NCBI GenBank assembly: GCA_015521095.1
Contig: WAOU01000062.1
Coordinates: forward strand, 1 to 29,781
DNA length: 29,781 bases
DNA from: Desulfurococcales archaeon
GTDB lineage: Archaea > Thermoproteota > Thermoprotei_A > Sulfolobales > Acidilobaceae
Reading direction: 5' to 3'
Shown here: piece by piece, positions 6,547 through 14,915 of the stretch
Position numbering within the stretch: position 1 is the stretch's first letter
Layout of the letters: every line of letters starts with the position of its first letter
Position numbers and translations under genes: made by a program
Notes under the pieces: generated by a model
What the model was told of the DNA's origin: nothing
The model's input: only the letters and a program-made list of their open reading frames with translations
Databases searched by the model: none

Positions 6547-7632
6547 CTACGAAAGGTGACGCACACTTTCTAGTAATGTAGGATTCCTACCCGCAACTAT
6601 TTTTCTAGAGATAAAAATGAGGAACACGGAAAGAAAGATACATGAAACCAGTGGGATTCCTAAATAGACGTATAATGCATAGCTAATTATCGGAGAGAGA
6701 ATAGCGGATATAATACCACCAACTACTTGCCAAGCTAATTTATCCTTAGGAGGTACCCGATTCAATAGAAAGACACCGGCCATCAATGATCCTGTGAACC
6801 CCATGAAGGCCCCTACGTAAAGAGATCCAAGTAGAGATCGCCCTATACCTGTAAGATACAATACAGCAATAAAGTAGAGAAATACTCCTAGTAATCCGGA
6901 TATATTAACTCTGAAGCTAGGATAGAATCGCCAGGCCTGTTTTAAGAAATCTAATATTACGTCTGCACCTAGCTTGCTCTGTCCAGCATATCTTCGTTGG
7001 AACACGTAGGGTACATCTACCACTCTGAGATCGGGATGCTGTACTAGGATCTCTATGAGGATCTTGAATCCTCTAGGCCTAAATTTCTCTATACTCAATT
7101 TATCTTTTCTAACCGCGAAGAAGCCTGCAAGTGGATCTGTAGTCTTACATGTCTCATCAACAAGCAGTTTTACGCCGATTGTTCCTAGACGGCTCATTAG
7201 TAGTCTTATCCTGCTCCATCCAGCTACACCTCCTCCCTTCACGTAACGAGATGCTACTGCTAGATCTGCGCCTTTTTCTTCGAGAACTCTGACTAATTTT
7301 GGAACTATTTCTGGTGGGTGCTGGAGATCGGCATCCATAACCACAATATAGGATCCTTTTGCATGACGGAATCCTTCTACTACAGCAGAGGCAAGTCCTT
7401 TCTCGTCGACTCGTAGGACACATTTGATCCTCTGATCTCTACTTGAAATTTGTTTTACTATGCTACATGTCCCGTCAGGAGAATTATCGTCTACGACTAG
7501 GACCTCGAAGTCGTTGATATCGTTTGATTCGAGTACATCGACTAGCCTCTCTACGAGTACTTTTATATTTTCCGCTTCATTGTATGTAGGTATCACTATC
7601 GTTAGTTTCGGGTTAGAGTAGCTACTCATCAT
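6547..7632 (-). CDS. Dolichol-phosphate mannosyltransferase-type GT2 enzyme fused to a GtrA-like membrane domain
   Basis: Residues 1-235 are a GT-A fold family 2 transferase of DPM1 type: VIPTYNEAENI (13-23), VVDDNSPDGT (46-55), the catalytic metal motif DADLQHPPE (100-108), ASRYVKGG (127-134) and RRYAGQSKLG (213-222). Residues about 244-350 hold four hydrophobic helices of GtrA type, the arrangement known from the Pyrococcus dolichyl-phosphate mannose synthase. The expected reaction moves mannose or another hexose from its nucleotide onto a polyprenyl phosphate in the membrane, for protein glycosylation. The next genes upstream encode a protein with seven N-glycosylation sequons, a fitting client. 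The start is one of two tandem ATGs; GGTG suits the second (7629) slightly better. The exact sugar is not predictable. Confidence 0.87.
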   Translation of the reverse strand: MMSSYSNPKLTIVIPTYNEAENIKVLVERLVDVLESNDINDFEVLVVDDNSPDGTCSIVKQISSRDQRIKCVLRVDEKGLASAVVEGFRHAKGSYIVVMDADLQHPPEIVPKLVRVLEEKGADLAVASRYVKGGGVAGWSRIRLLMSRLGTIGVKLLVDETCKTTDPLAGFFAVRKDKLSIEKFRPRGFKILIEILVQHPDLRVVDVPYVFQRRYAGQSKLGADVILDFLKQAWRFYPSFRVNISGLLGVFLYFIAVLYLTGIGRSLLGSLYVGAFMGFTGSLMAGVFLLNRVPPKDKLAWQVVGGIISAILSPIISYALYVYLGIPLVSCIFLSVFLIFISRKIVAGRNPTLLESVRHLS

Positions 7633-7715
7633 ACACCTACCTATAAATGTCGTCTTGCTTCTCCGGTTAGGAATGATATAGGACCCTAATCAATAATAAT
7701 TTAAATGGATACCTA

Positions 7716-7922
7716 CTATATTGTCTTTCCCGTTTTAAGCATGTCTGCCCCCGTGATTAGTGAGACGCCTCCTATTGTAGCAGCGAGAAGGCCAGCGCTT
7801 ATCTTACCATTATAGGCCATGTAAATGCTCGCTATGAACAATACTAGGGAAAAAGCAATTAATAATACTCCTATGATATCAGTCGTTTTTCTATCTTTCA
7901 CTTGTGGTTTTCCTGTTGCCAT
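7716..7922 (-). CDS. Small two-helix membrane protein
   Basis: A 68-residue protein with a basic, hydrophilic start (ATGKPQVKDRKT) and two membrane helices, about residues 16-37 and 43-60, joined by a short loop (YNGKIS). I do not recognise a family. It lies between the DPM1-like gene and a secreted-protein gene on the same strand, 50 bases after the latter's stop, so it may belong to the same transcript. An in-frame GTG four codons earlier (7934) is possible, but its only purine-rich site touches the codon. The ATG at 7922 has GGAGAG about eleven bases upstream and is preferred. The coding call rests on length, TM content and context. Confidence 0.55.
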   Translation of the reverse strand: MATGKPQVKDRKTTDIIGVLLIAFSLVLFIASIYMAYNGKISAGLLAATIGGVSLITGADMLKTGKTI

Positions 7923-7985
7923 TTGTCTTTGCACTCTCCATGTCGTATTCTGTTATACATACCATTATATTATTGATATTGACTG

Positions 7986-8645
7986 CTATGGCGACAGGTA
8001 TGGTTGACATATTGATTCAACTTCTGGCGGTACTTCGTGTGTCTTCATTGCTTCTTCTCTACCTATTGTGAAGAATCCTTGGACTATCTCTGCGTGTAGT
8101 TTAATTACTTCGTATGCACAATCATTCTCAGCAACTTTTACCACTTTTATCGTAGTCTCGTTTAGCCTGATAATAGTTGTATTTACGTATTCTCGAGTTA
8201 TGTTAGCGTCTACCTGGAAGACTGGATCGTTAGGTCTAGGTGTTCCTCCGTTCTCGATTACGCACTCCATTTGCTTAATGTGATTTGCAAGTATGTCGGC
8301 AGCAGTACTGTTTGGAGCGGTTATAATCCATATAATTGTCTTATTCTCGGGGTACTCGTAGTAGTTGAACTTAAAGAGGCTGTGGTGATCGAAGAGCCAG
8401 TTTATGCTCTGCCCGATCGTCAAGTTTCCTAGACTATTACAAGTAGTCATGTTCATCCAAGAACCTTCTCCCATCATTCCTCCTTGACCTGTTCCCTGGC
8501 CCATTCCTCCATGGCCCTGTCCGTGTCCAGTAGTCTCTTCTTGTGTTTCAGGAGTTGGCTGTGTGTTCTTTGCGATCATGTATCCTGCGCCTACGGCTCC
8601 GACTGCAATGACCGCGACAATAATTGCGAGATATATGGTCTTCAT
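7986..8645 (-). CDS. Membrane-anchored extracellular protein with Gly/His/Met-rich linker
   Basis: A 219-residue protein with an N-terminal membrane helix (about 4-24), acting as signal anchor or cleaved signal. A low-complexity linker follows (about 39-64) of Gly with two His and many Met (GHGQGHGGMGQ, then GGMMGEG), then a compact domain. The domain has four cysteines (69, 128, 176, 213), several His and seven N-x-T sequons (65, 74, 101, 112, 148, 155, 162), as expected for a glycosylated S-layer-side protein. The His/Met linker could bind copper or another soft metal; that is inference, and I do not recognise the domain. ATG at 8645 is chosen over an upstream TTG because GGTGA lies eight bases before it. 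It has its own promoter. Confidence 0.65.
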   Translation of the reverse strand: MKTIYLAIIVAVIAVGAVGAGYMIAKNTQPTPETQEETTGHGQGHGGMGQGTGQGGMMGEGSWMNMTTCNSLGNLTIGQSINWLFDHHSLFKFNYYEYPENKTIIWIITAPNSTAADILANHIKQMECVIENGGTPRPNDPVFQVDANITREYVNTTIIRLNETTIKVVKVAENDCAYEVIKLHAEIVQGFFTIGREEAMKTHEVPPEVESICQPYLSP

Positions 8646-8687
8646 GTTATCATTCACCGTCAAATAATTATTATAGTATCAGCTAAA

Positions 8688-8697
8688 CTTATATAGA
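8688..8697 (-). promoter_or_regulatory. Promoter of the linker-containing membrane protein
   Basis: On the minus strand TCTATATAAG at 8688-8697 is a strong archaeal TATA element. It predicts a start near 8665 and a leader of about 20 bases holding GGTGA (8654-8658) before the ATG at 8645. Confidence 0.55.
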
Positions 8698-8746
8698 TGA
8701 AATAGTTCTAGTGCAAAAACTCCATACAAAACGTAATAATATACCA

Positions 8747-9472
8747 CTAACGTGAAAGAATGATATCAATCAAATCAACGCTTCCCGTCAAATACGCTAA
8801 CATTATATAGACCGTTACGAACACCGCAAGATTCGTCGCCCTACCATGGCCAAGCATCCTAGACCAAGCATATGCTGCTCCAGCAAGTAGTAATGATATC
8901 ATCATTATCTGTTTAGATTGAAGCGAATAGTAAACATAGTAAGCTGTGAAAAGCTCCAATGGGAGAATCTTATTCCTTGCTAGGACCCCTGAGACGGTTT
9001 CTACAAGGCTAAAGCTATTCACGGGGCCCAGTAGACTTTCTATTACTAATGAAACCATTATAGTCAGCCATACAAACAATATAACATAATATCCTATTCT
9101 ATACGCTGGATAAGCAGCCAATAGACTCAAAATAAACAAATATACGGAAGCTATTATGGAGACAAATAATATCCTTACTGTTTCTTTGGAGAACAACGCT
9201 GGAGATCCAAGAATCATGTATGAGGCTAGACCTAACAAAGCCATTATCATGGGCAAAACAGATCTTGTCAACAAGCCAATGCCTACATATCCTACTATTA
9301 TGAGAATATGTCCGTCAAGCCTCTTAGCAAATAAGAGAATGGCTCCCGCAAATATCATGATAGATGGTAGAACTAGGTTCCACGAGTTAAAAGAGGTAAT
9401 CATCAATATCGCAACCATAGAGTAGCCCAAGGAGAGAATTCTATAATCAGTTATGTCCCTATTCTCTATCAC
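8747..9472 (-). CDS. Polytopic membrane protein, last gene of the MoxR operon
   Basis: A 241-residue very hydrophobic protein with about eight membrane helices and no recognised motif. It follows the DUF58 gene with two intervening bases and is the fifth gene of the unit. The start is GTG (9470-9472), with GGAGGCGATC, a near-perfect ribosome binding site, within the end of the DUF58 gene. MoxR operons usually include one or more membrane proteins around the DUF58/DUF4129 components, and I take this as the local version. It might anchor or regulate the DUF58 protein; there is no direct evidence for a transport function. It lacks cysteines and long loops. Confidence 0.75.
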   Translation of the reverse strand: MIENRDITDYRILSLGYSMVAILMITSFNSWNLVLPSIMIFAGAILLFAKRLDGHILIIVGYVGIGLLTRSVLPMIMALLGLASYMILGSPALFSKETVRILFVSIIASVYLFILSLLAAYPAYRIGYYVILFVWLTIMVSLVIESLLGPVNSFSLVETVSGVLARNKILPLELFTAYYVYYSLQSKQIMMISLLLAGAAYAWSRMLGHGRATNLAVFVTVYIMLAYLTGSVDLIDIILSR

Positions 9473-9474
9473 TG

Positions 9475-10734
9475 CTAGATCGCCTCCATTAGGTGCAGTA
9501 CCTTTGATAAACTATCGACTATAACTAGTCTTGCCCTGTCTACCGGGATACTATCTTGTTCCTTGCTCAATAGGTTCATCATCACTCTTCGGATAGCTGT
9601 GTCCAGCTCGGTGTCTCCTGAGGGCAGGTAAACCACGATTATCGTGTTTAATGGATTGAGCGGATATCTCTTCAATACCTGTTTTAGAGCCTTTAGCCTA
9701 GTTCCGGGCCCTAGGAGAACGATTTTCCTAGTGTGTGTTGGGGTTTCCATAAAGAAGCGGTCGAGTGCCTGAACCTTATTGATATCGTTGTCAACTGTTC
9801 CGGGGCCTGTGACACTTAGTCTGAGTCTAAGAACATCTACTGCGTCGCTTCCCCTAAGAGGTCCCCAGGACTCCCACGTATTTCCTCTATAGATGTAATA
9901 GTATACGTTTCCTCCTGATCCCGCCACTCTTCTAGAGATCTCGAGCGAAGTCCTCATTATCCAGTCGGCGGGAGCCATTCCGGGAGAACCAGGCCATGAT
10001 TCTAGCGATAGGTCCAGGAAGAGTGCTACATCTTCTTTTGCCCCCATAATTCCTTCCCAGACCATGAGGTTTCCTGTTCTCGCCGTTGCTGTCCAGACTA
10101 TTCTCCTGATATCATCGCCAGGAACATATTCTCTTATCTGATAGAACTCTGTCTCGAAGCCCTTGTAACGGCTGTAAGTTAACTCGAATAGTCCTCTCCT
10201 AGACGATGATATCATAAATTCTCCAATGCTCATAGGATAGACACTTATGCTGGTCCTGACCCTATGGACCCTGTAGTGTTTGAATAGTCCAAAGGGATCT
10301 CCAGTTGACGAAACAAGGTAATCTAACTGATGATATCCAGGAGCTGGCGTAACATGATACTCTGCAATAATCATGTCTTCGCCTTGTACAGGCTTCAATA
10401 CTATTCTCGTAGTACCCTTCGCTCTAAGCCTTTTGGGTGGTCTGTCCTCGACAATCATGTATGAGGGCCATTCTCCATTCTTTTTCCTGGCTTCGATTAT
10501 GATTTTGAGCGGAGCCCCTTCACCTGTCCTAACATTATGACGTCGGACTACTTCAATATTGTAGAGTTGTCTTGCCGAGCGACTGGCAACACCATAGGAA
10601 GCAGCTAGTATTATTGTGATGAAGGATGCTGTTGCAAGGGAAAGTAATCTGGCTACTCCGAATAGTCCTGATAGCAGGAATGATAATGATGCAATTGCTA
10701 GGTATACTGCTCTCCACGTCGGTTCGATCCTCAA
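9475..10734 (-). CDS. DUF58 domain protein of MoxR system
   Basis: A 419-residue protein with two N-terminal membrane helices (about 8-27 and 31-50), a beta-rich stretch (GDPFGLF at 145-151), the DUF58 signature REYVPGDDIRRIVW (201-214), and a C-terminal von Willebrand A-like domain starting DLSLES (241-246). In the vWA part the fifth MIDAS position is Glu, not Ser, so metal binding may be altered. DUF58 proteins are partners of MoxR ATPases, with proposed roles in folding or metal insertion of membrane or secreted enzymes. The start is TTG at 10734; GGAGG lies eight bases upstream inside a small hairpin. Family call is firm; biological substrate is unknown. Confidence 0.88.
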   Translation of the reverse strand: MRIEPTWRAVYLAIASLSFLLSGLFGVARLLSLATASFITIILAASYGVASRSARQLYNIEVVRRHNVRTGEGAPLKIIIEARKKNGEWPSYMIVEDRPPKRLRAKGTTRIVLKPVQGEDMIIAEYHVTPAPGYHQLDYLVSSTGDPFGLFKHYRVHRVRTSISVYPMSIGEFMISSSRRGLFELTYSRYKGFETEFYQIREYVPGDDIRRIVWTATARTGNLMVWEGIMGAKEDVALFLDLSLESWPGSPGMAPADWIMRTSLEISRRVAGSGGNVYYYIYRGNTWESWGPLRGSDAVDVLRLRLSVTGPGTVDNDINKVQALDRFFMETPTHTRKIVLLGPGTRLKALKQVLKRYPLNPLNTIIVVYLPSGDTELDTAIRRVMMNLLSKEQDSIPVDRARLVIVDSLSKVLHLMEAI

Positions 10735-10740
10735 TATGTT

Positions 10741-10754
10741 GTCCTCCCGAGGAC
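10741..10754 (-). promoter_or_regulatory. Hairpin enclosing the ribosome binding site of the DUF58 gene
   Basis: The minus-strand sequence GTCCTCGGGAGGAC forms a stem GTCCT/AGGAC with loop CGGG, and the GGAGG Shine-Dalgarno of the DUF58 gene sits in and beside the 3' arm. Such a structure could hold back translation until ribosomes finishing the moxR gene open it. The mechanism is inferred; the hairpin is visible. Confidence 0.4.
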
Positions 10755-10770
10755 GATCTTTGATAGCCCT

Positions 10771-11691
10771 TTATGGGGGCTCTATCTTCTCTATTACATT
10801 ATCTATTATTTCTCTAGCAGTAATACCCGATAATTTGGCCTCAGGTTTCAATACTATACGATGTAGTAGTACTGGATACGCTGTCTCCTTGATATCATCT
10901 GGAGTAATATAATCCCTGCCCTCGAGTAGTGCCTTTGCTCTAGCCAGCTGGATCATACCTATTACTCCTCTTGGGCTTGCGCCTAAGAGTACACGTGGAT
11001 CCTTCCTAGTTTCCATCGCTATCAACGATGCATAAACCTTTATGTTTCGATCGACATGGACATTCCATATCTCTCTCTTTAACCTTGAGAGTTCTTCTCT
11101 ATTGGTCACGCTTTTTACATCGAACTTCTCTATGTCGTACAGTTTATCTATGATCTCTACCATTTCTTCCAGACTAGGATATCCTATCTCCACCTTGGCC
11201 ATGAACCTGTCCACCTGCGCTTCGCTAAGAGGATAAACACCCTCGAACTCGACGGGATTCATAGTTGCTATAACTGTGAAGAGATCTGGCAGTTTATAGG
11301 TGGTGCCCCACACTGTAACCTCCTTTTCCTGCATCGCCTGTAGTAATGCGGCCTGCGTCTTTGGTGGTGCCCTGTTTACCTCGTCGACCAAGAGTATCTC
11401 TGTGAATACTGGGCCCTTCTCGAAGACGAATCTCCCCTCTCTCCAAATCATGGTGCCCGTTATATCGCTAGGCAACAGGTCTGGTACGAACTGTATGCGT
11501 TTAAAGTCGAGTCCAAGGACTTGTGCTACAGTTTTGGCGATCAGTGTCTTGGCGACTCCTGGAATTCCCTCGAGAAGAACGTGTCCTCCTGCGAGGAGCA
11601 CAGCAACTATTGTCTCGATTTCCTTCGTCTTGCCCACTATTACCTTTGATACTTCTTCTCTTATCCGATCTATTAGAGCCAATTCAAGCAC
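10771..11691 (-). CDS. MoxR-family AAA+ ATPase
   Basis: A 306-residue ATPase with the full MoxR core: Walker A GIPGVAKT (42-49), FVPDLLPSDITGT (68-80), Walker B ILLVDEVNRAPPKTQAALLQAM (99-120, DE at 103-104), the pre-sensor insert, sensor 1 around TVIATMNPVE, and the sensor 2 helix region DPRVLLGASPRG. MoxR ATPases act as chaperone-like motors with DUF58/vWA partners, both encoded here. It has no membrane segment. The start is GTG at 11691 with GGAGTGGT immediately ahead; no ATG is available near the N-terminus. It lies 18 bases after the DUF4350 gene and 36 before the DUF58 gene, so all belong to one operon. Confidence 0.95.
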   Translation of the reverse strand: MLELALIDRIREEVSKVIVGKTKEIETIVAVLLAGGHVLLEGIPGVAKTLIAKTVAQVLGLDFKRIQFVPDLLPSDITGTMIWREGRFVFEKGPVFTEILLVDEVNRAPPKTQAALLQAMQEKEVTVWGTTYKLPDLFTVIATMNPVEFEGVYPLSEAQVDRFMAKVEIGYPSLEEMVEIIDKLYDIEKFDVKSVTNREELSRLKREIWNVHVDRNIKVYASLIAMETRKDPRVLLGASPRGVIGMIQLARAKALLEGRDYITPDDIKETAYPVLLHRIVLKPEAKLSGITAREIIDNVIEKIEPP

Positions 11692-11709
11692 ACCACTCCA
11701 CGATAATCC

Positions 11710-12732
11710 CTAGTCTTCTCCAATGGATTCGAGTAGCTCTCTTGGATCAATATCTTCTCCCTCTATACCGAGGCGAGAGGCCAGCACCGATAACAGGTAC
11801 TCCTCCGCGTCTTCCAACGGATCTGATCTTGTCCTTGGCGTCTCCCCGGGATATAGGAATATAATTGGCCAAGGAACTGTGGCCAGCAACAATATGGCTA
11901 ATATTACTGTTGGAGAACGATCCTCTACTATACCGGGTATACTAGCTATTGTAGTTGCTAGCTCGTTTGTGAGCCGGTTCAGGACATTTGCTCTTTTCGA
12001 CGACAATATAATATAATGAGTATTATCTATGATTATTGTGGAAACATTACGTGTAACATTATCGACGAGTTGCTGTGCAAGAGTTCTTGTGGGAGAAAAT
12101 CCCGCTAAGTATCCTCCGTATAGGAAATTAGCAAATATTGATGAGTCACCCACAACCAATACAACTCCCTTTCCTACCTTGTAGAGCACTGCGGCCGGAC
12201 TACCATCCTCATATGTACATAGTACTTCTCCACCCGGTACAGTATCGAGCCTAGTAGCCTTTGTTGTATAGTAGTGGTCTGATCCACAATTTAGGCCTAC
12301 TATGTATCCCCAGCCCTCACCTTGATGGGCCCGAGACTCATTGAATATTATTTCTCCTATTCCGCCGACCCCGAGCGAGTTTAATAAAACAGAAACATTT
12401 CCAGATTCATCTGCTATAAGAAGATTAAGCTTACCCGTCTTCACTTCCTCGGCTATAATATTTGCCTCTGTCCTATTGAACGGTTTATCGGGTCCTAGTA
12501 TAATGTAGAGTATCCTGCCGTTATCCTGAGAGGAGAGATCCTTTACTCCTCCGAGTACCACGTTATGATGTGAACGTGTGAGATCGGACACGAATAGGCT
12601 TGTGCCTCCCGGACCATTATTTTCAGGGCTTGTTGATAGTAACGGGTAGCGTTGACTAGGCCTTTCTCCGGGACTCATTGCAATAACGAGCAAGAGTCCT
12701 ATTATTAGGACTATCAGTGCTTTCTTAGCCAA
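11710..12732 (-). CDS. DUF4350-type membrane protein of the MoxR operon
   Basis: A 340-residue protein anchored at both ends: a helix or signal at about 5-20, an outward domain (about 25-275) and a second membrane helix (about 275-295), then a cytoplasmic acidic tail (about 300-340). The outward part fits DUF4350, a class I glutamine-amidotransferase-like fold without catalytic residues. It shows strands such as RILYIILGPDKPF and NLLIADESGN and the segment KVGKGVVLVVGDSSIFAN, which is characteristic. It has four N-x-[ST] sites and two cysteines. The start is TTG at 12732, overlapping the end of the upstream DUF4129 gene by 19 bases, with GGGGG before it. In the family this protein accompanies MoxR, DUF58 and DUF4129; its role is unknown. 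Confidence 0.75.
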   Translation of the reverse strand: MAKKALIVLIIGLLLVIAMSPGERPSQRYPLLSTSPENNGPGGTSLFVSDLTRSHHNVVLGGVKDLSSQDNGRILYIILGPDKPFNRTEANIIAEEVKTGKLNLLIADESGNVSVLLNSLGVGGIGEIIFNESRAHQGEGWGYIVGLNCGSDHYYTTKATRLDTVPGGEVLCTYEDGSPAAVLYKVGKGVVLVVGDSSIFANFLYGGYLAGFSPTRTLAQQLVDNVTRNVSTIIIDNTHYIILSSKRANVLNRLTNELATTIASIPGIVEDRSPTVILAILLLATVPWPIIFLYPGETPRTRSDPLEDAEEYLLSVLASRLGIEGEDIDPRELLESIGED

Positions 12733-13271
12733 TCTACTAGCCCCCTTGCTGTGCTTTCTATAAAGTTGACTTCGTCGATCGTAGGCTCTCCTTTTCCATA
12801 CATCGATTTATCATAGTGATCTGCTAGGATCAGTGACTCCGGGCTATCTATTACTTTGGCTAGTTCCTTCATGGTTTTTGATGAATAACTCTTACCCATC
12901 GATTGTTCAAGCGAGCTCCGTAAATACAAGTATATTTGACGGAGTTTTTTCCTAAGCCCCTGATAACTATATGCTACACTGATTATACCAGTACCTTCTA
13001 TTCCTTCGAGCTGGGTCTTAACAGGGTTCTCTTTCCTGTATAATGTATATATCATGTAGAGTGTGATTAGAAACACTATAGCGTATATGGCTAACGTTCC
13101 AAGTAGTGACCATAGGTTATTATAGGGCTCTGGATTACCTTGTATAGCTGTTGTGGTTTGAGGAGTGTACGTTGTATTTACTAGTATATGCTGGCCTGTA
13201 ATATTGAGGAATCCTCCTGTTGTTGCTCCTGAGGGTGCACCTGGTATCACGTGATGCGAGTTACTTAGCAA
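12714..13271 (-). CDS. DUF4129-type membrane protein, first gene of the MoxR operon
   Basis: A 185-residue protein: an outward Thr/Asn-rich N-terminus (about 1-55, with two N-x-T sites and no cleavable signal), one membrane helix (about 56-78), a basic YRKE segment, and a cytoplasmic domain (about 95-185). Its pattern AYSYQGLRKKLRQIYLYL...SSKTMKELAKVI...LADHYDKSMYGKGEPTIDEV matches the DUF4129 C-terminal domain. DUF4129 often sits with transglutaminase-like or MoxR-operon proteins. The start is TTG at 13269-13271, with GGGAG at seven bases; no ATG is available before the membrane helix. A TATA-like GTAATATAGC about 45 bases upstream (13315-13323) suggests the operon promoter. Confidence 0.7.
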   Translation of the reverse strand: MLSNSHHVIPGAPSGATTGGFLNITGQHILVNTTYTPQTTTAIQGNPEPYNNLWSLLGTLAIYAIVFLITLYMIYTLYRKENPVKTQLEGIEGTGIISVAYSYQGLRKKLRQIYLYLRSSLEQSMGKSYSSKTMKELAKVIDSPESLILADHYDKSMYGKGEPTIDEVNFIESTARGLVDWLRKH

Positions 13272-13496
13272 CTCTCAACTCCCTTCAAGATTCTATTATC
13301 GCGATTGGTTCCATGCTATATTACATACATGGAGTGGTTGGCCTCCCGTCCGTCACCGCATTGTAATTGGGCTCTTGGAATACATTAATATTCCGGAAGT
13401 ATCTAACAATGCAATAACCGTGATATAATCCAATATATCGGCATGAATAATAATCCGTGAATATCCATATTATTCTATGAGAGGGCGTGGATAGCT
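13272..13496. promoter_or_regulatory. Divergent promoter region between the MoxR operon and tldD
   Basis: This 225-base gap separates divergent units. On the minus side TAATATAGC (13315-13323) is a plausible TATA box. On the plus side CCAATATATCGG (about 13430-13441) and the purine-rich GAGGG near 13480 precede tldD. An inverted repeat GAATAAT (13444-13450) / ATTATTC (13468-13474) lies between. I see no gene or RNA in it. Confidence 0.35.
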
Positions 13497-14915
13497 GTGA
13501 TAGATCAATCATTCCTCGAAAAAGTCCTTGACTATATGCAGAAAAATGGATCCTCATATAGTGAAGCAAGGTTTCACAAGCTAACAGGTTTCTCTTTTAC
13601 CATGCTCAACGGTCAACTAATAGGAGCAAGCTACAAAGACTCAACAGGAGTAGCTTTACGGTCCCTAGCCAACGGAGGACTTGGCTTCTCCTCCACAAGC
13701 CTAATAACAAAAAACTCGATCCTTGAATCGGCAAGTAGAGCACTAAAAGCCGCAAAGTCACAGAAAGACTTCAAGCCGAGAATAGGACTCTCCGAGGAAT
13801 ATCTCGCTAGAATCTCTTATCGTGTCTCGGAGAAGAAGCCTATAAGTGACTGGAGCGATGAAGACCTCATAAAATATTTCCAAGACTTATACAAGGGTCT
13901 CGACCTGGATAAGAGGATAAACGTTACACAAGTCCTATTAATGTTCAAATACGACATAGAGGAGAAACTCCTAGTAACAAGCGATGGAGCATTCGTGGAA
14001 TCCTATATCCCAAGAATAGAAGTATTCTACTCGATAACCGCCGAGTATCAAGGCGAGAGAGCTAACAGATGGAACCAGCTTGGCGGAAGTGGAGGCCTAG
14101 AATTACTGGAAGAATTGAAAATAGCCGATAACCTAGAAGATGACTCCAAGAGTCTCTCAATTTATTTGCGCGAAGCAGAACCGAGCCCCTCCGGAAAAAT
14201 GGACGTAGTACTAGGCCCAGAGATAGTAGGCCTAGCGATGCACGAAGCTGCAGGACACCCAAGCGAGGCGGACAGAGTCCACGGCAGAGAAGCTGCCCAG
14301 GCAGGATTAAGTTATAGGAGGAGGCTTGAGCCAGGCTACAAGATAGGCAGCGAGCATGTAACAGTAGTTGACGATCCTACAATACCAGGTAGCCATGGAT
14401 TCTACCTTGTGGACGACGAAGGTGTCCCTGCTAGACCAAGATACCTGATTAGAAACGGATACCTGGAAGAATACCTTCACAACAGGGAGACGGCCTATGA
14501 GATGAACACCCATAGCAATGCATCCGCCAGGGCTAAGGAATGGTGGGCCGAGCCTATAGTTAGGATGGCGAATACTTATCTCGTACCCGGAGACTACAGC
14601 CTCGACGAACTCCTAGAAGACGTAAAGCACGGCGTATACATAAAGAAGTATATGGAGTGGAACATCGACGACTACCGGTGGAGAGCCCGCTACGTCGGCC
14701 TCGAAGCCTACCTAGTAGAGAATGGTAGAATAACTAGACCAGTAAAGAATCCTGCTCTAGAAGTAAACAGCGTAGAATTCTTCTCAAGCATAGACGCGAT
14801 AGGAAAGGACCTAGCATTCTACGCCGGGACCTGTGGCAAAGGAGAACCCGGCCAAGGAGTCCCTGTCTGGTTCGGAGGCCCGCATATCCGTATGAGAGGG
14901 GTGAGAATATTATGA
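13497..14915 (+). CDS. tldD: TldD metalloprotease subunit
   Basis: A 472-residue TldD with the zinc motif HEAAGH (249-254) and the C-terminal cysteine ligand region AGTCGKGEPGQG (Cys446 is the predicted third ligand). Preceding family motifs include NGQLIGASYKDSTGVALRSL and GSGGLE. TldD pairs with TldE to form a heterodimer that degrades unfolded or small peptides inside a closed cavity. The start is GTG at 13497; GAGGGCGTGG lies upstream. The tldE gene overlaps its stop by four bases (ATGA), so the two are translationally coupled. It is divergent from the MoxR operon. No small precursor-peptide gene is visible nearby, so a general proteolytic role is more likely than dedicated peptide maturation. 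Confidence 0.95.
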   Translation: MIDQSFLEKVLDYMQKNGSSYSEARFHKLTGFSFTMLNGQLIGASYKDSTGVALRSLANGGLGFSSTSLITKNSILESASRALKAAKSQKDFKPRIGLSEEYLARISYRVSEKKPISDWSDEDLIKYFQDLYKGLDLDKRINVTQVLLMFKYDIEEKLLVTSDGAFVESYIPRIEVFYSITAEYQGERANRWNQLGGSGGLELLEELKIADNLEDDSKSLSIYLREAEPSPSGKMDVVLGPEIVGLAMHEAAGHPSEADRVHGREAAQAGLSYRRRLEPGYKIGSEHVTVVDDPTIPGSHGFYLVDDEGVPARPRYLIRNGYLEEYLHNRETAYEMNTHSNASARAKEWWAEPIVRMANTYLVPGDYSLDELLEDVKHGVYIKKYMEWNIDDYRWRARYVGLEAYLVENGRITRPVKNPALEVNSVEFFSSIDAIGKDLAFYAGTCGKGEPGQGVPVWFGGPHIRMRGVRIL

